Assembly: GCF_001311845.1 (NCBI RefSeq)
Contig: NZ_BBCC01000001.1
Location: 50,532 to 114,531, forward strand
Direction: 5' to 3'
DNA length: 64,000 nucleotides
Source of the DNA: Desulfosarcina cetonica JCM 12296
GTDB lineage: Bacteria > Desulfobacterota > Desulfobacteria > Desulfobacterales > Desulfosarcinaceae
Shown: positions 27,917-40,909 of the stretch, piece after piece
Position numbering within the stretch: position 1 is the stretch's first letter
Layout: each line of letters starts with the position of its first letter
Translations under genes and position numbers: made by a program
The notes under the pieces: model-generated
What the model saw: the letters and a program-made list of their open reading frames with translations, nothing else
The model's database searches: none
Told to the model about the DNA's origin: nothing

Positions 27917-30039
27917 TCATAATACCGCGTTGACCAACAGTTCGGCGAAGGTGTCTGCCGGGACCGGATGTTTGAACAAATACCCCTGCCCTTCATCGCA
28001 GCCCAATTCTTTCATCAAGGCATACTGCTCCTCGGTCTCGATGCCCTCGGCGACAATGCGTTTGCCCAGGCTGTGGCCCATGGCGATGATCGCGCGGATA
28101 ATAACCAGATTTTTGGGCTCCGTGGTGCACCCCATGACAAAAGAACGGTCGATTTTGATCGTATCCACGGGAAACGTCGTCAGGTAACGCAGGGAGGAAT
28201 AGCCGGTGCCGAAATCATCCAGGGCAATCCTCAGTTTCAGGTCCTTGATGCCTTGCAGGGTACCAATCGTCTCCTTGGTGTCCTGCATGAGCACGTTTTC
28301 GGTAATCTCTATTTCGAGTACCTGGTTTTCGGCGGCCACGCTGCCCAAGGCGTCCTTGATGGTCTGGATGATGTCCTGGCTGGAGAGTCTGTAGCCGGAA
28401 AGGTTGACCGCGATGCGGATCGGCGCCAAACCGGCCGTCCGCCACTGCTGCATTTGCCGACAGGCCGTCTGGACCACCCAGCGGTTGATGTCGATGATCT
28501 GGCCGGACTCCTCGGCAATGGCGATGAAACGGTCCGGCGGAATCATCCCTTTATTGGGGTGAACCCATCGGATCAGCGCCTCGGCCCCCACAATCCGTCG
28601 GGAAGCCAGTTCAATCTGCGGCTGGTAAAAAAGCACCATTTCATCGGTAGCCAGTGCCCGTTTGAGATCCCGTTCAATGGAAAAGCGTTCCAATGCGGCC
28701 CGATTGAGGGACTCCTTATAAAACTGATAACGGTTCCGGCCGCTGTTCTTGGCGTGATACATGGCCGAGTCGGCATTCTTGAAAAGGGCCGCCGGATCTT
28801 CTCCATCCTCGGGAAAAATGCTGATGCCAATGCTCGTCGTCATGGACAGTTCATGACCATCGATAGGGTAGATGTCGGATAGCTCCCGAATCAGGCGCGC
28901 GGCCACCTTGGCAACCGCTTCGGGTTTTTCGATGTCGGTAAGCAAGACGGTGAATTCATCCCCCCCGAGACGTGCGACCACCGAATCGGACATCCTTGTT
29001 CCCAGTATGGCCGCGGTGTCGGTGCTGCGGATGTTGCGTTTGAGCCGGGCGGCAACCTTTTTCAGTAGCAGATCGCCGATGTGGTGGCCCAAGGTGTCAT
29101 TGATCAGTTTGAATTGGTCCAGGTCGAGGAACAGCATGGCAAATTTCTGCTGGTTGCGCTGGGCGCCGGCAATGGTCTTTTCAAGCCGATCGAGAAAAAG
29201 GGCACGGTTGGCCAAACCGGTGAGGCTGTCATAGAAAGCCAACAGGCGGATTTCCTCCTCGGCCCGCTTCAATTGGGTCACATCCTGAACGACGCCCAGC
29301 AAGAGCTCCGGGGAACCGTGTTCGTTGAAAAGGACTTCCGCCTGGTTCAGGATGTGTTTCTGGGTACCATCGTCCAGGATCACCGGGTAATTAAGGGAAA
29401 TGTCCTGGTGATGCTGGACCGCCCGATCGATCTCCGCCTTCACCGTATCCCGCTGGCCGGCAATCACCGACTGCAGGAAATCGTCGATGGTCTCCGGTCG
29501 TTGGGAAGTAATCCCGAGCAGTCGACAGGTCTTTGAAGAGCAGCTGAATTCCCCCTTCAACAGATCGATCTGCCAATTGCCCAGCCGTGCCAGTTCCTGC
29601 GTCTTGGCCAACCGGCTGCGGCTGCGGTCCAGTTCTCTGAAGGCCCTTCCGGCGCGCAGCAGATACCGTCCCTTGTGGCCCAAAACGGTCCAATTGATGG
29701 GTTTGGAGACAAAATCGTTGGCACCGGCGTCAAAGGCACGCTCGATGGATTCACTGTCATCCAGGCCGGTCACCATCAGCACCTGAACATAGCGGCCGCC
29801 GGGAAGTTTGCGCAAGGCCTTGCAGGTGTCGAAGCCATCCATGTCCGGCATCACCACGTCAAGCAAAACCAGGTCGGGCCGATGAGCGGCGAAAAGGGCC
29901 AGGGCCGTTTCCCCCCCGTCGGCTTCCAGCACCTCGAAACCGGCTTTTTTCAGGGAAACCCCCATGTACAACCGCAATGAGGGGTCATCGTCCACCACCA
30001 GGGCCAGGGATCCTCCGGGTCGGGTGTCATTCAGGATTG

Positions 30040-30043
<4 letters not shown>
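27917..30043 (-). CDS. Response regulator with PAS, GGDEF and EAL domains
   Basis: A 708-residue protein. The receiver domain has ALVVDDDPS and the phosphoacceptor in LLDVVMPDMDG (about Asp62). A PAS/PAC segment follows at about 145-265. The GGDEF domain has RLGGDEFTVLL, an intact active site. The EAL domain has GAEALIRW and DDFGTGYSSLRYL, also intact. It could both synthesise and hydrolyse c-di-GMP, with net direction unknown. The start overlaps the hybrid kinase gene by four bases, so the kinase, whose chain ends in an HPt domain, is the probable phosphate donor. Confidence 0.92.
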
Positions 30044-32941
<2,898 letters not shown>

Positions 32942-32945
<4 letters not shown>

Positions 32946-33508
32946 TCGCCCAAAACAATCGCCAATTTGAGCAACCGCGAACTCAGCTTCAATCCTCGCT
33001 GGTTTGCCGCGGCGGGTTTGATTTCAAAATGATACCGACCGTCTTTGTTGAAAATATTGATGATGCCACCCAACTGGATAAATTCGGACGTCTCACCAAC
33101 GCTCAGGACCGGCCGATCCCAGACGGAAGCAAGGGCCGCGGTCAGAATGGGACGATCCACGTTCAGGGCCACAAACAGCATATGGCAAGGATCGGTGGCC
33201 GACACGGAACCCGCATGCCGGACGTGTATTTTCCTTGAACCGATGGTCTCGCCATCGATGCTCGCGAACGCCTGCTGGATGATGGTATCCCCCAGGACCC
33301 ACAGCTCCATATCCGCCTCGGGACCAGCAAAAGCATCCGGCGGCCAAGTGGTGAACTTGGCGAAATTCAAAACCAAGGCGGCTTTGAGGGTGGCTGCCTC
33401 AAAGCCCTCTGCAACGCCACTGCCCCCCAACAGCGATAAAAGCATCAAGAGATAGACGAATAGCCGCCATCCGCCGCTGAATCGTTTTTTATCAGGCCGA
33501 TGCACCAC
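32942..33508 (-). CDS. YfiR-like periplasmic protein (DUF4154)
   Basis: A 188-residue exported protein. The N-terminus is a signal peptide ([19 protein letters not shown]) followed by the family signature [16 protein letters not shown]. In Pseudomonas, YfiR is a periplasmic repressor of a c-di-GMP-making enzyme and responds to redox and envelope state. I chose the GTG at 33508 because AAGGAG lies seven bases before it; the frame runs further upstream into the TonB receptor gene. The end overlaps the hybrid kinase gene by four bases, suggesting that it presents a signal to the kinase sensor. Confidence 0.85.
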
Positions 33509-33515
33509 TATCGGG

Positions 33516-33521
33516 CTCCTT
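33516..33521 (-). promoter_or_regulatory. Ribosome binding site deciding the yfiR-like start
   Basis: AAGGAG on the minus strand, seven bases from the GTG at 33508. It overlaps the stop codon region of the TonB receptor, so translation of the two is probably coupled. Confidence 0.7.
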
Positions 33522-35535
33522 AAAACCGGTAGGTGACCATGCCATAAATGCTGCTGGGGACCTCCGAAGGCGGAGAGTAAGCTTCCTGGACAAATTCGAG
33601 ATGGCTGTTGTCCAAGAGGTTCTGGCCGACGATGGCGAGTTCCAGGCTGTCGATCGGCCGCCAGGCCAGACGCAGATCCAGGGTCAGGTACGCATCCAGG
33701 GTGTAGAAGCCGCTTGCGGAATCGATGTAGGCCGTGGTCGCATCGTCGACGTAGCGCAACCAAAAATCGAGATCGAGGTCCTCCCGCAAGGTGAAGGCGG
33801 TCCGCAGGGAGACCTGATTTTTAGGCGCCTTGCCCAGCTGCACAGAATCCTCGAAATCGCTCTCCAGGTAGCTGTAGGATAAATTCACGCGCATCCAATC
33901 GGTGGCATGCCAGGCCACCGCGACTTCGGCCCCATAGGTTTGGGTTGAGAAGCCATTAACAAAGCGCAACGGCTGAAAAACATAGGCGGCGTTGTCCATG
34001 AATACCGGTGCGCCCCGTTCAACCATCCTCAACCCGTCATAATCATTGTAAAAAATAGATAGATCAAATGAAAATCGCGGATTCGGCAAAAACCGATAAC
34101 CGAGTTCGTAGGCCACTAAGCGTTCCGAATCGGAATCGTCGTTGCCAACAATACCCACAATTACCGGTGGCATGAAATGGGTGGTTGGCAAGTGGACACC
34201 ATTATATAGCTGGCCATCGGTTTCGATCCTTGAAGGCGTCCGCACGGCGCGGGAAACCGAGCCCCAGAACTTGTGGTCTTCGGCCGCCGACCAGAAAAGA
34301 CGGGCGCTGGGCTGGAACTCATAACCGGTATAGTCGTTGTGCTCGATCTTGGACCCCAGGGTGAGCCATACTCGCTCACGAATCAGCGTGATCTCATCCT
34401 GCAAAAAGGCGCTGAACAATTCATCGGTACGCGTGGTGGGATCGAGGGACAGGATGGGCGTGTTGTTGAACGCGTCCTGCGTCCGGTAGTAGCGCAGGCC
34501 CCAAACCATGTCGTTGCGTTCGCTGGCCCTGAAGTGGTGCTGCAAGTCGATATCGAAGGTATCCCGATCCTGGTCGGACCAGGCTTCCTTGCGCCGGTTG
34601 GCGTCGTAGTAAAGCTGCAGGGCGAGGTCGGCGGTCGATGAGAAGGTGCGTTGCCAGCGGGCCAGCAGGTTTCCGCCGGAAACCTCGGCATCATCGTCGA
34701 GGGTGGATTGGTAAGGGGCTTCGGTCATTGGCAGGTTCAACCGCTGATGGATATCACCTTCATAAAGATCGCCTTGAACCGTCAAATAGTCGCTGGCCGT
34801 CAAGCCCGAATCGAGACGGAAGCCCCCCTGGAAAATATCCCAGTCGTCGTGTGCATCGGCGCCGTCGAGAAATTTGAAGGCCCCCCGTTGGTTGCCCGTG
34901 GCGTAAATCCGGTAGTATGTGTTGTCGCCCACCTGGTCGCCGAAGCGGGCATTGGCAAAAGCTTTCTCATAACTGCCGCCGCCCGCCGAGACGAATCCGC
35001 CCTGGGTGTCGGCAGCCGATTTGGTGATGATGTTAATCACGCCGTTGACCGCATTGGCCCCCCACAGGGCAGCCCCGGGGCCACGGATGACCTCGATGCG
35101 CTCCACATCTTCCAGCATGATGTTCTGGACTTCCCAATAGACGCCGGAAAAGAAGGGCGTGTAAACGCTACGCCCGTCGACCAGCACGAGCAGTTTGTCC
35201 GAGAAGCGGCTGTTCGATCCGCGCGCGTTCACCGCCCACTTGTTGGAATCGATGCGCGCCACGTTCATTCCCGGCACCATGCGCAGGGCGTCGACGATGT
35301 GGGTCACCCCCGAACGCCGCAAGTCGTCATCGGTGATCACGTAGATGGCGGCGGCGCTCTCGGAAAGATGTTGGGCCTTTTTGCTGACCGAGGTAACCTT
35401 GATGTTCATCAGCTCCTCGATACTGAATTCAGTCAACGCCGACGGTTCCGCGGCCGCAAGTCCCGACAGGCAGAAGAAAAGCGCCAAGATCACGCTAAAC
35501 ACCTGCATGGCGCGCCCCGGAATATGCCGTTTCAA
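33520..35535 (-). CDS. TonB-dependent outer-membrane receptor
   Basis: Outer-membrane beta-barrel of about 670 residues. The signal peptide (QVFSVILALFFCLSGLAAA) is followed by a short N-terminal stretch, the plug domain (DALRMVPGMNVARI, VEVIRGPGAALWGANAVNGVI) and barrel strands ending in YRF, the usual aromatic end. The start is uncertain. A TTG at 35535 gives a good positively charged n-region (KRHIPGR) with AAGGAGG 14 bases upstream; an ATG at 35508 is the alternative. First gene of the YfiR-kinase operon. The substrate is unknown, and the context suggests a signalling or sensing receptor rather than simple uptake. Confidence 0.9.
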   Translation of the reverse strand: MKRHIPGRAMQVFSVILALFFCLSGLAAAEPSALTEFSIEELMNIKVTSVSKKAQHLSESAAAIYVITDDDLRRSGVTHIVDALRMVPGMNVARIDSNKWAVNARGSNSRFSDKLLVLVDGRSVYTPFFSGVYWEVQNIMLEDVERIEVIRGPGAALWGANAVNGVINIITKSAADTQGGFVSAGGGSYEKAFANARFGDQVGDNTYYRIYATGNQRGAFKFLDGADAHDDWDIFQGGFRLDSGLTASDYLTVQGDLYEGDIHQRLNLPMTEAPYQSTLDDDAEVSGGNLLARWQRTFSSTADLALQLYYDANRRKEAWSDQDRDTFDIDLQHHFRASERNDMVWGLRYYRTQDAFNNTPILSLDPTTRTDELFSAFLQDEITLIRERVWLTLGSKIEHNDYTGYEFQPSARLFWSAAEDHKFWGSVSRAVRTPSRIETDGQLYNGVHLPTTHFMPPVIVGIVGNDDSDSERLVAYELGYRFLPNPRFSFDLSIFYNDYDGLRMVERGAPVFMDNAAYVFQPLRFVNGFSTQTYGAEVAVAWHATDWMRVNLSYSYLESDFEDSVQLGKAPKNQVSLRTAFTLREDLDLDFWLRYVDDATTAYIDSASGFYTLDAYLTLDLRLAWRPIDSLELAIVGQNLLDNSHLEFVQEAYSPPSEVPSSIYGMVTYRF

Positions 35536-35748
35536 ATAAATGATGTGCGCCTCCTTCCTCAGAATCCGCAAGCCTTGATCTCGGGCTTTTGACAAATTCG
35601 TCGAAACCACGACGTTTAACGCGTGCATCAATATTGGCTACAATATCGAACCGAACCGGATAGACTTTAGGATGGGGCGATTGGCAGGGGGGAACGGGCA
35701 AAGGACCGTCAGCCGCCATGGATCAAGACACGGCGTTTGTTTTAGAGA

Positions 35749-37434
35749 TCACAATTTGCCGGAACGGATAATCGAGAAGACCAACCACAGGCCCAGGATG
35801 GTGGCAATGACGTAACCGCTGAAACCCAGGATATCGGTCATCGAAAGTATTTGAGGGCCGAAAAAATCGATCTCGAAGACGATCACTTTGCGACTTGAGT
35901 TGAGAATCAGGGCAGCGGCGAGGAGCGAAGCGGCAGTCACCAGGCCCAAGGTCAGGCGGTTGATGCTGCTTTCGATCTTGCGGGTGGGATCCTCGAGGCC
36001 GGTGTGGGCGATGTCGAATCGGGGTGCCTCGGTGGCCAGGCGTTTGAAAAGGCCATGGGCCAGCTGGGGGACCTGGCGCAGGTATCCACCGACCTGCTTG
36101 GCATCGCGCCCCATATTTTTCAATACTTTGTGGGCCTCGTAGCCCTTCTGCAGAAGGCGTTTGGCATACGGCCGGGTCACTTCCAGAAGGCTGGCATCCG
36201 AACCGAGGATCTTCCCCAGGGCCTCGGTCTGGATAAAGGTCTTGAACAACAGCAGCAGGTTGCGCGGCAGGTGGATGCGATACTTGAACACCAGACGCAT
36301 CACCTGATCGTAAACATCCTTGACCGCAATGGTCTTCAGGGATCGACCATAAAAGGGTTCGGCCATGTCCTTGAGGTCGGTTCGGAAGCTTTTCAGGTCC
36401 ATGCTGCGCGGGTTCACCAGGCCGGCGGCCTCGAAGGCGTCCATAACCATCTCGTAATCATGCTCGGCAAACCCCAGAAAAAGGTGGGCGACCTGCATCA
36501 TGGTCTCCTCGTCCAGGTAGCCCACGATGCCGAAGTCCACCAGGCCCACCCGTCCGTCACGCATGACCAGGGTGTTGCCCGGATGGGGATCGGCGTGAAA
36601 GATGCCGGCCTCCATGAGCTGCCGGGAGAAGGAACGCAGCCCGATCATGGCCACTTCCTTGGGATCGATGCCCTGCCGGCGAATCGCCTCCACATGGTCC
36701 ATCTTGATGCCATCGATATATTCCATCACCAGCACGGACCGGGAGGTGTGGTCCCAGTGCACCCGGGGGATGTAGATCTCCTCCACATCCTTGAAACTGT
36801 GGCTGAAGCGCTCGATGTTGCCCGCCTCGATGAGCATGTCCAGTTCACGGAAGATGGTGCGCTCGAACTCCTTGACCAGATTTACCGCGCCCACGATGCG
36901 CCCCAGATCGAAGGTGCGCTCAAATCGGGCCGCAAAATAATACATTACCTGGATATCATTGCGGATGCGTTTCTCGATACCCGGCCGGATCACCTTCACG
37001 GCAACCTTTTCGCCGGTTTTGAGCGTTGCTGTGTGGACCTGAGCCACGGAGGCCGCCGCCAGCACCTTCTCGTCAATGCTTGTGAACAACTGCTCCAGGG
37101 GCTCTCCCAGCTCACTTTCGATCAGCCCGCGAATTTCCTCGAAGGCGACCGGCGGCACCTGATCCTGCAGTTTGGTCAATTCGTCGATATATTCGGGCGG
37201 GAAAAGGTCCCCACGGGAACTCATCAACTGGCCCAGCTTGATGAAGCTGGGGCCGAGTTCCTCCAGTATCCGCCGGATACGGGCCGGATCGGGAAGACCG
37301 GATTTGATGCGCGTGCTGCCGCCCCCCCTCAGGCGGTCGACGATCTCCCCCAGGCCATGCCTGATCAGCACGCGTGAAATCAGCCCGAAATGACGGATTC
37401 CGCTCAGGCGGCGACTGGAAAAGGGGAATGGCAT
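35749..37434 (-). CDS. AarF/UbiB-family atypical kinase
   Basis: A 561-residue protein of the UbiB/ADCK family, linked in other organisms to quinone biosynthesis or lipid handling. Visible motifs: FIKLGQLMSSRGDLFP (the KxGQ loop), AAASVAQVHTA, KVAVKVIRPG with the invariant Lys, HADPHPGN (catalytic loop) and LVDFGIVG (DFG). Two C-terminal membrane segments at about 490-550 anchor it in the inner membrane. It follows the zinc-ribbon gene by two bases. A role in menaquinone-related metabolism is plausible but not shown here. Confidence 0.9.
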   Translation of the reverse strand: MPFPFSSRRLSGIRHFGLISRVLIRHGLGEIVDRLRGGGSTRIKSGLPDPARIRRILEELGPSFIKLGQLMSSRGDLFPPEYIDELTKLQDQVPPVAFEEIRGLIESELGEPLEQLFTSIDEKVLAAASVAQVHTATLKTGEKVAVKVIRPGIEKRIRNDIQVMYYFAARFERTFDLGRIVGAVNLVKEFERTIFRELDMLIEAGNIERFSHSFKDVEEIYIPRVHWDHTSRSVLVMEYIDGIKMDHVEAIRRQGIDPKEVAMIGLRSFSRQLMEAGIFHADPHPGNTLVMRDGRVGLVDFGIVGYLDEETMMQVAHLFLGFAEHDYEMVMDAFEAAGLVNPRSMDLKSFRTDLKDMAEPFYGRSLKTIAVKDVYDQVMRLVFKYRIHLPRNLLLLFKTFIQTEALGKILGSDASLLEVTRPYAKRLLQKGYEAHKVLKNMGRDAKQVGGYLRQVPQLAHGLFKRLATEAPRFDIAHTGLEDPTRKIESSINRLTLGLVTAASLLAAALILNSSRKVIVFEIDFFGPQILSMTDILGFSGYVIATILGLWLVFSIIRSGKL

Positions 37435-37436
37435 GC

Positions 37437-37682
37437 TTAGTCCTCTTCATCCACGGATGCGTTCACGGCCTTCCATTTTTCGGCGATTTTCTTGAGCATG
37501 CGATCATCGGCCACGTAGCTCTCCACCAAACCGCAGTCGACGCACACGTAGTTGTCCAGGGCGGCCATGGCCGTCAGGCTGACAGGAATCGAATTACTGC
37601 CGAAGGGGCCGCTTTTAAGCGGCAGATCGGCGGGGCCATAGATGTTCGTCGATCCGCACTTGGGGCATTTTCCCTGTTTCAT
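37437..37682 (-). CDS. Small zinc-ribbon protein
   Basis: An 81-residue protein with CPKCGS near the N-terminus and CVDCG about 40 residues later, a zinc-ribbon pair. The C-terminal half is helical and charged (MLKKIAEKWKAVN). I do not recognise a specific function. It is translated just before the AarF-like kinase, with only two bases between the genes. Confidence 0.75.
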   Translation of the reverse strand: MKQGKCPKCGSTNIYGPADLPLKSGPFGSNSIPVSLTAMAALDNYVCVDCGLVESYVADDRMLKKIAEKWKAVNASVDEED

Positions 37683-37782
37683 GGATTCTCCTCCATTGGT
37701 TTTCCGGCGGGTTGATCGATGGATGGGACGTTTGTGTTATGCCGCAATCCCGGTATGGTGTCAACGTCGATCCAAAAACGAT

Positions 37783-37812
37783 AAAAAGGGGCTCGTTGCC
37801 GAGCCCCCTTTT
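37783..37812 (-). terminator. Rho-independent terminator after cooS
   Basis: On the minus strand GGGGCTCG and CGAGCCCC form an eight-base stem over a GCAA tetraloop, followed by five T residues. It lies about 45 bases after the cooS stop and separates cooS from the zinc-ribbon gene. Confidence 0.85.
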
Positions 37813-37854
37813 AGAGAGGAGGGTATCCAAATAGGTGTCGTTGTCCGCCGTGGA

Positions 37855-39828
37855 TCAGGCAGCCTCGATATCCCGCCGGTCGGACATATCCATGAGCACG
37901 CGCTCCCTGGCTTTGTCGATGCCCAGGGCCTGGCGTTTCTTGTCAATGTGCGCGACCATCATTTTAGCCATTTCATAGGGATCGGGCGTAAAACCCCACT
38001 TGCCCAGTCCCTGGCTCTCCAATCCGTCGAAAAGCAGTTTGTGGAACTTGGTCTCCTTGACGATCGGGAAGGTCACCCCAAAAACCGTATATACGCCCGA
38101 GGCGACAAAATACTGCCCGATACTGATGGCTTTCTCACTCATCCATTCCGGTGCGGCACCGGCCACCGGCAGATCGGCCATGGCCTGTCCCAGACCGCCG
38201 ACACGGACCATTTCCGCGGCAGCCACCAGGATACGACTGTTGTCCACACAGGATCCCATGCCGAGCACGGGCGGCATGCCGACCGTTTCGCACACCTCGG
38301 CCAGACCGGGACCGGCCAGGGCGGCGGCTTCAGGTGACGTCAAACCGGCTTTGGCCAGGGCGATCTGGGAGCAACCGGTCTGAAGCACGAGAACGTCCTG
38401 CTTGATCAACTCCTTGACCAGCTCCACATGCACCCAATCCTGTTTCATGCGCGGATTGGTACAGCCCACCACACCGGCCACGCCGCGGATGCGACCATTG
38501 ATGATGTTTTCGTTCAACGGCGTATAGGAACCACGGAACGACCCGCCGAGCATGTAATTGATATATTCGTGGGAGAATCCGTGAACCCCGATGCCCTTCT
38601 TCTTGGGGATCTCCACCTTGGCCTTACGGTTCTTGAAACGGCTGATGGCGCGAATCACGATCTCGTCCGTGCAGGCCTTGGGGTCGTGCTCATGAAATTC
38701 AACATGCGTGGCGCCTTCGATATGACACCGCGGGTTGGTGGTGATCAGGGGCGTGCCGTAGCACTCCGCCACACTGGCCAGCCCTTGTTTGATACACTGG
38801 ACATCCACGGTCATGGCATCCACGGCAGCGGTGACCAGTACGGCTTCCGTTGACATGAAGTTCCCCACATGCGGAATGCCGTGGCGAACCAGCACCTCGG
38901 CACCGGAGCAGCACATGCCGACCAGATTGATACCTTCGGCGCCGGCATCCTTGGCCGCCTGGATCAGGGTCGGTTCATTGACCGAAGCAATCATGGATTC
39001 GAACAGGTTGGGTTCGTGGCCGTGCACGATGATATTGACCTGTTTTTCCTCCAGGACACCCATATCAACTTCCACGGCGACCGGCGTCGGCGTACCGAAG
39101 AGGATATCGGAAATTTCCGTGGCGACCATGGAACCGCCCCAGCCGTCCGCAAGAGCCGTGCGGCTGACCTGTTTCATGATGTTGTTATACTCCTGATCCA
39201 CGCCGATATGGGTGCGATGCATCATCTCCATGATTTCACGCATGGCGCCACGGGGAACGATACCAAGCTTGCGCCAGGTCTCCAGGGTCTTTTCGGGAAC
39301 CCGCTTCATAAACGGAATTTCACCGTCCACCTGGGTATATGTCCGTTCCAGTTCCGCATAGAGTTCAAGGGCGATCTCCTTCTGGCTTTTCCCCTCGGTT
39401 TCGATCCCCACGGACTGGGCCACGGATTCCAGTTTGATGGGATCCTTGATCGCGTAATCGGTAATGCGACCATTGACCACCTCACGAAAAAGGTCCAGCA
39501 TGCTCATGCCGTGGTCCGTATGGGCCGCACACCCGGAGGAAACCATGCGGGCAAAGTTTCTGGCCTGGATCGTATCGATGGTGGCGCCACAAACCCCCAC
39601 CTTGCCGTAGGGATCCCTGGCGTTGAGCCGGCAAGGTCCCATTGAACAATGTTTGCAGCAAGCCGAATCGGCACCGATGGGGCAGGCCTTCATGTCAATG
39701 GCCCGGTCAAATGCCGTACTGACACCGTCCTTTCTGGCCTTGGCCAACATCTGCTGCGTGGTTTCACAAATAGTGAGATCTTTAATCGGGATCTCTTTCT
39801 GGGCTTTAACGTCTTTCTTCTCGACCAT
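37855..39828 (-). CDS. cooS: Anaerobic carbon monoxide dehydrogenase, catalytic subunit
   Basis: Nickel-iron-sulfur enzyme of 657 residues interconverting CO and CO2. The D- and B-cluster cysteines appear in CPIGADSACCKHCSMGPCR, and another in KVGVCGA. C-cluster ligands are all present: VHGHEPN (His), VGMCCSGAE, VQCIKQG, VVGCTNP, QTGCSQ and MGSCVDN. It is of the monofunctional CooS type, not the acetyl-CoA synthase complex subunit. No cooF, cooC or acs gene is adjacent, so the electron carrier and Ni-insertion factor must be encoded elsewhere. It has an AAGGAGG site and a terminator, so it appears to be a single-gene unit. Confidence 0.96.
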   Translation of the reverse strand: MVEKKDVKAQKEIPIKDLTICETTQQMLAKARKDGVSTAFDRAIDMKACPIGADSACCKHCSMGPCRLNARDPYGKVGVCGATIDTIQARNFARMVSSGCAAHTDHGMSMLDLFREVVNGRITDYAIKDPIKLESVAQSVGIETEGKSQKEIALELYAELERTYTQVDGEIPFMKRVPEKTLETWRKLGIVPRGAMREIMEMMHRTHIGVDQEYNNIMKQVSRTALADGWGGSMVATEISDILFGTPTPVAVEVDMGVLEEKQVNIIVHGHEPNLFESMIASVNEPTLIQAAKDAGAEGINLVGMCCSGAEVLVRHGIPHVGNFMSTEAVLVTAAVDAMTVDVQCIKQGLASVAECYGTPLITTNPRCHIEGATHVEFHEHDPKACTDEIVIRAISRFKNRKAKVEIPKKKGIGVHGFSHEYINYMLGGSFRGSYTPLNENIINGRIRGVAGVVGCTNPRMKQDWVHVELVKELIKQDVLVLQTGCSQIALAKAGLTSPEAAALAGPGLAEVCETVGMPPVLGMGSCVDNSRILVAAAEMVRVGGLGQAMADLPVAGAAPEWMSEKAISIGQYFVASGVYTVFGVTFPIVKETKFHKLLFDGLESQGLGKWGFTPDPYEMAKMMVAHIDKKRQALGIDKARERVLMDMSDRRDIEAA

Positions 39829-40199
39829 GTTCCCTCCTTCGTGGAAAGATTATGCGGGTACGCGATAGTAATGGGTTACTGATGGTTCAGTCGACAATTC
39901 AAAAAATGTGGCCTTAAAATGCATGCGACTTGGATCCAGACGGACAGCGAAAATCTTGAAGAATCAAGTATGGGCCTCCTAATCAGGAATGATTACTATT
40001 TTCACTAATTGATTTCCCATGCCGTGTCAAGCACTCTTTTCTTTCGGTGAAGAATTAATAAAGCCCTCGCTTCGCTTGGCCATTATTTCCTTGACCGGCT
40101 TCGTTCAGCCCTTTAAGGTAGGGGCTCCCGTCATCTGATAACGGACCCATCCGGGGACACTGGCAAATCCCCGGTCATCCATGGTGAAAGGAAACCATA
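39829..40199. promoter_or_regulatory. cooS-grx divergent spacer with an operator-like palindrome
   Basis: No gene is visible in these 371 bases. A perfect 16-base inverted repeat, TAATCAGGAATGATTA, lies at 39980-39995, about 150 bases before the cooS start; it does not match the CooA or FNR consensus as I know them. A second inverted repeat, CCGGGGA/TCCCCGG at 40151-40174, lies in the leader of the glutaredoxin gene. Promoters for both divergent genes should be here. Confidence 0.5.
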
Positions 40200-40454
40200 A
40201 TGAATGACAAACCGGTAAAGGTTTTCTCGCTGAGCACCTGCAGCCATTGCAAATCGACCAAGCGGCTTCTGGATGAATGCACGGTTAAATATGAATTCGT
40301 CGATGTGGATCTTCTGGATGGAGAAGAGCGCAAGGCCATTCTTGCCGATGTGAAGAAATTCAATCCGCGCTGCTCGTTTCCCACGGTGATTATCGGCGAC
40401 GAGGTCATCGTCGGATACAAGGAAGACAAAATCAAGGAGGCGCTGGGAATCTGA
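40200..40454 (+). CDS. Glutaredoxin-family protein
   Basis: An 84-residue thioredoxin-fold protein. The CSHC redox motif is near residue 14, followed by the conserved strand and cis-Pro (CSFPTVIIGDEVIVGY). It probably transfers thiol/disulfide equivalents in the cytoplasm. The ATG is preceded by GAAAGGAAA. It shares one base with the next gene (TGATG), so the two are co-translated; the partner FTR-like protein is the likely reductant. Confidence 0.9.
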   Translation: MNDKPVKVFSLSTCSHCKSTKRLLDECTVKYEFVDVDLLDGEERKAILADVKKFNPRCSFPTVIIGDEVIVGYKEDKIKEALGI

Positions 40455-40786
40455 TGGATACCACCGAACTCTATGAAAAACTGAAGAAAATCAACGAACC
40501 CAAAGGATACTATTTCAGCAGCGACCACCAGCGGGTCATGGAACTGTTGGATGCGCTGTTGATCAATAAAAACCGTTACGGTTACATGGCCTGTCCCTGC
40601 CGGCTGGCCTCGGGTGACCGAGACAACGACCGGGACATCATCTGTCCCTGCGAGTACCGTGAGCCCGATGTGGCCGAGTTCGGCTCCTGCTACTGCAATC
40701 TCTATGTTTCCAAGGCCTGGAACGACGGCAGCATCGACCGGGAATACGTACCCGAGCGGCGTCCGCCGGAAAAAATGTTTTTTTAA
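40454..40786 (+). CDS. Ferredoxin-thioredoxin reductase catalytic-subunit-like protein
   Basis: A 110-residue protein with CPCRLASG, then CPCEYREPD, then SCYC, matching the CPC...CPC...CxC pattern of FTR catalytic chains, which hold a 4Fe-4S cluster next to a redox disulfide. It would reduce a thioredoxin-like partner with electrons from ferredoxin. The partner is probably the glutaredoxin encoded immediately upstream. There is no FTR variable chain here, consistent with non-plant-type FTRs of anaerobes. Confidence 0.88.
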   Translation: MDTTELYEKLKKINEPKGYYFSSDHQRVMELLDALLINKNRYGYMACPCRLASGDRDNDRDIICPCEYREPDVAEFGSCYCNLYVSKAWNDGSIDREYVPERRPPEKMFF

Positions 40787-40804
40787 CCGGCTTAACGAAT
40801 TAAA

Positions 40805-40860
40805 GATAAAAAACGGCCGCTACCTGCCGCGGAACGATATCCCGGCAAACAGCGGCCGTT
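40805..40860 (-). terminator. Terminator after nqrF
   Basis: AACGGCCGCT (40812-40821) pairs with AGCGGCCGTT (40851-40860), with an inner stem TGCCG/CGGCA. On the minus strand the outer stem is followed by a T-run, fitting a terminator for the nqr operon. It also lies after the FTR gene on the plus strand. Confidence 0.75.
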
Positions 40861-40909
40861 GTCTATCCTGCCGATCCCTAAAAATTACCGTCCAGCCTCG
40901 GCCCGCCCA

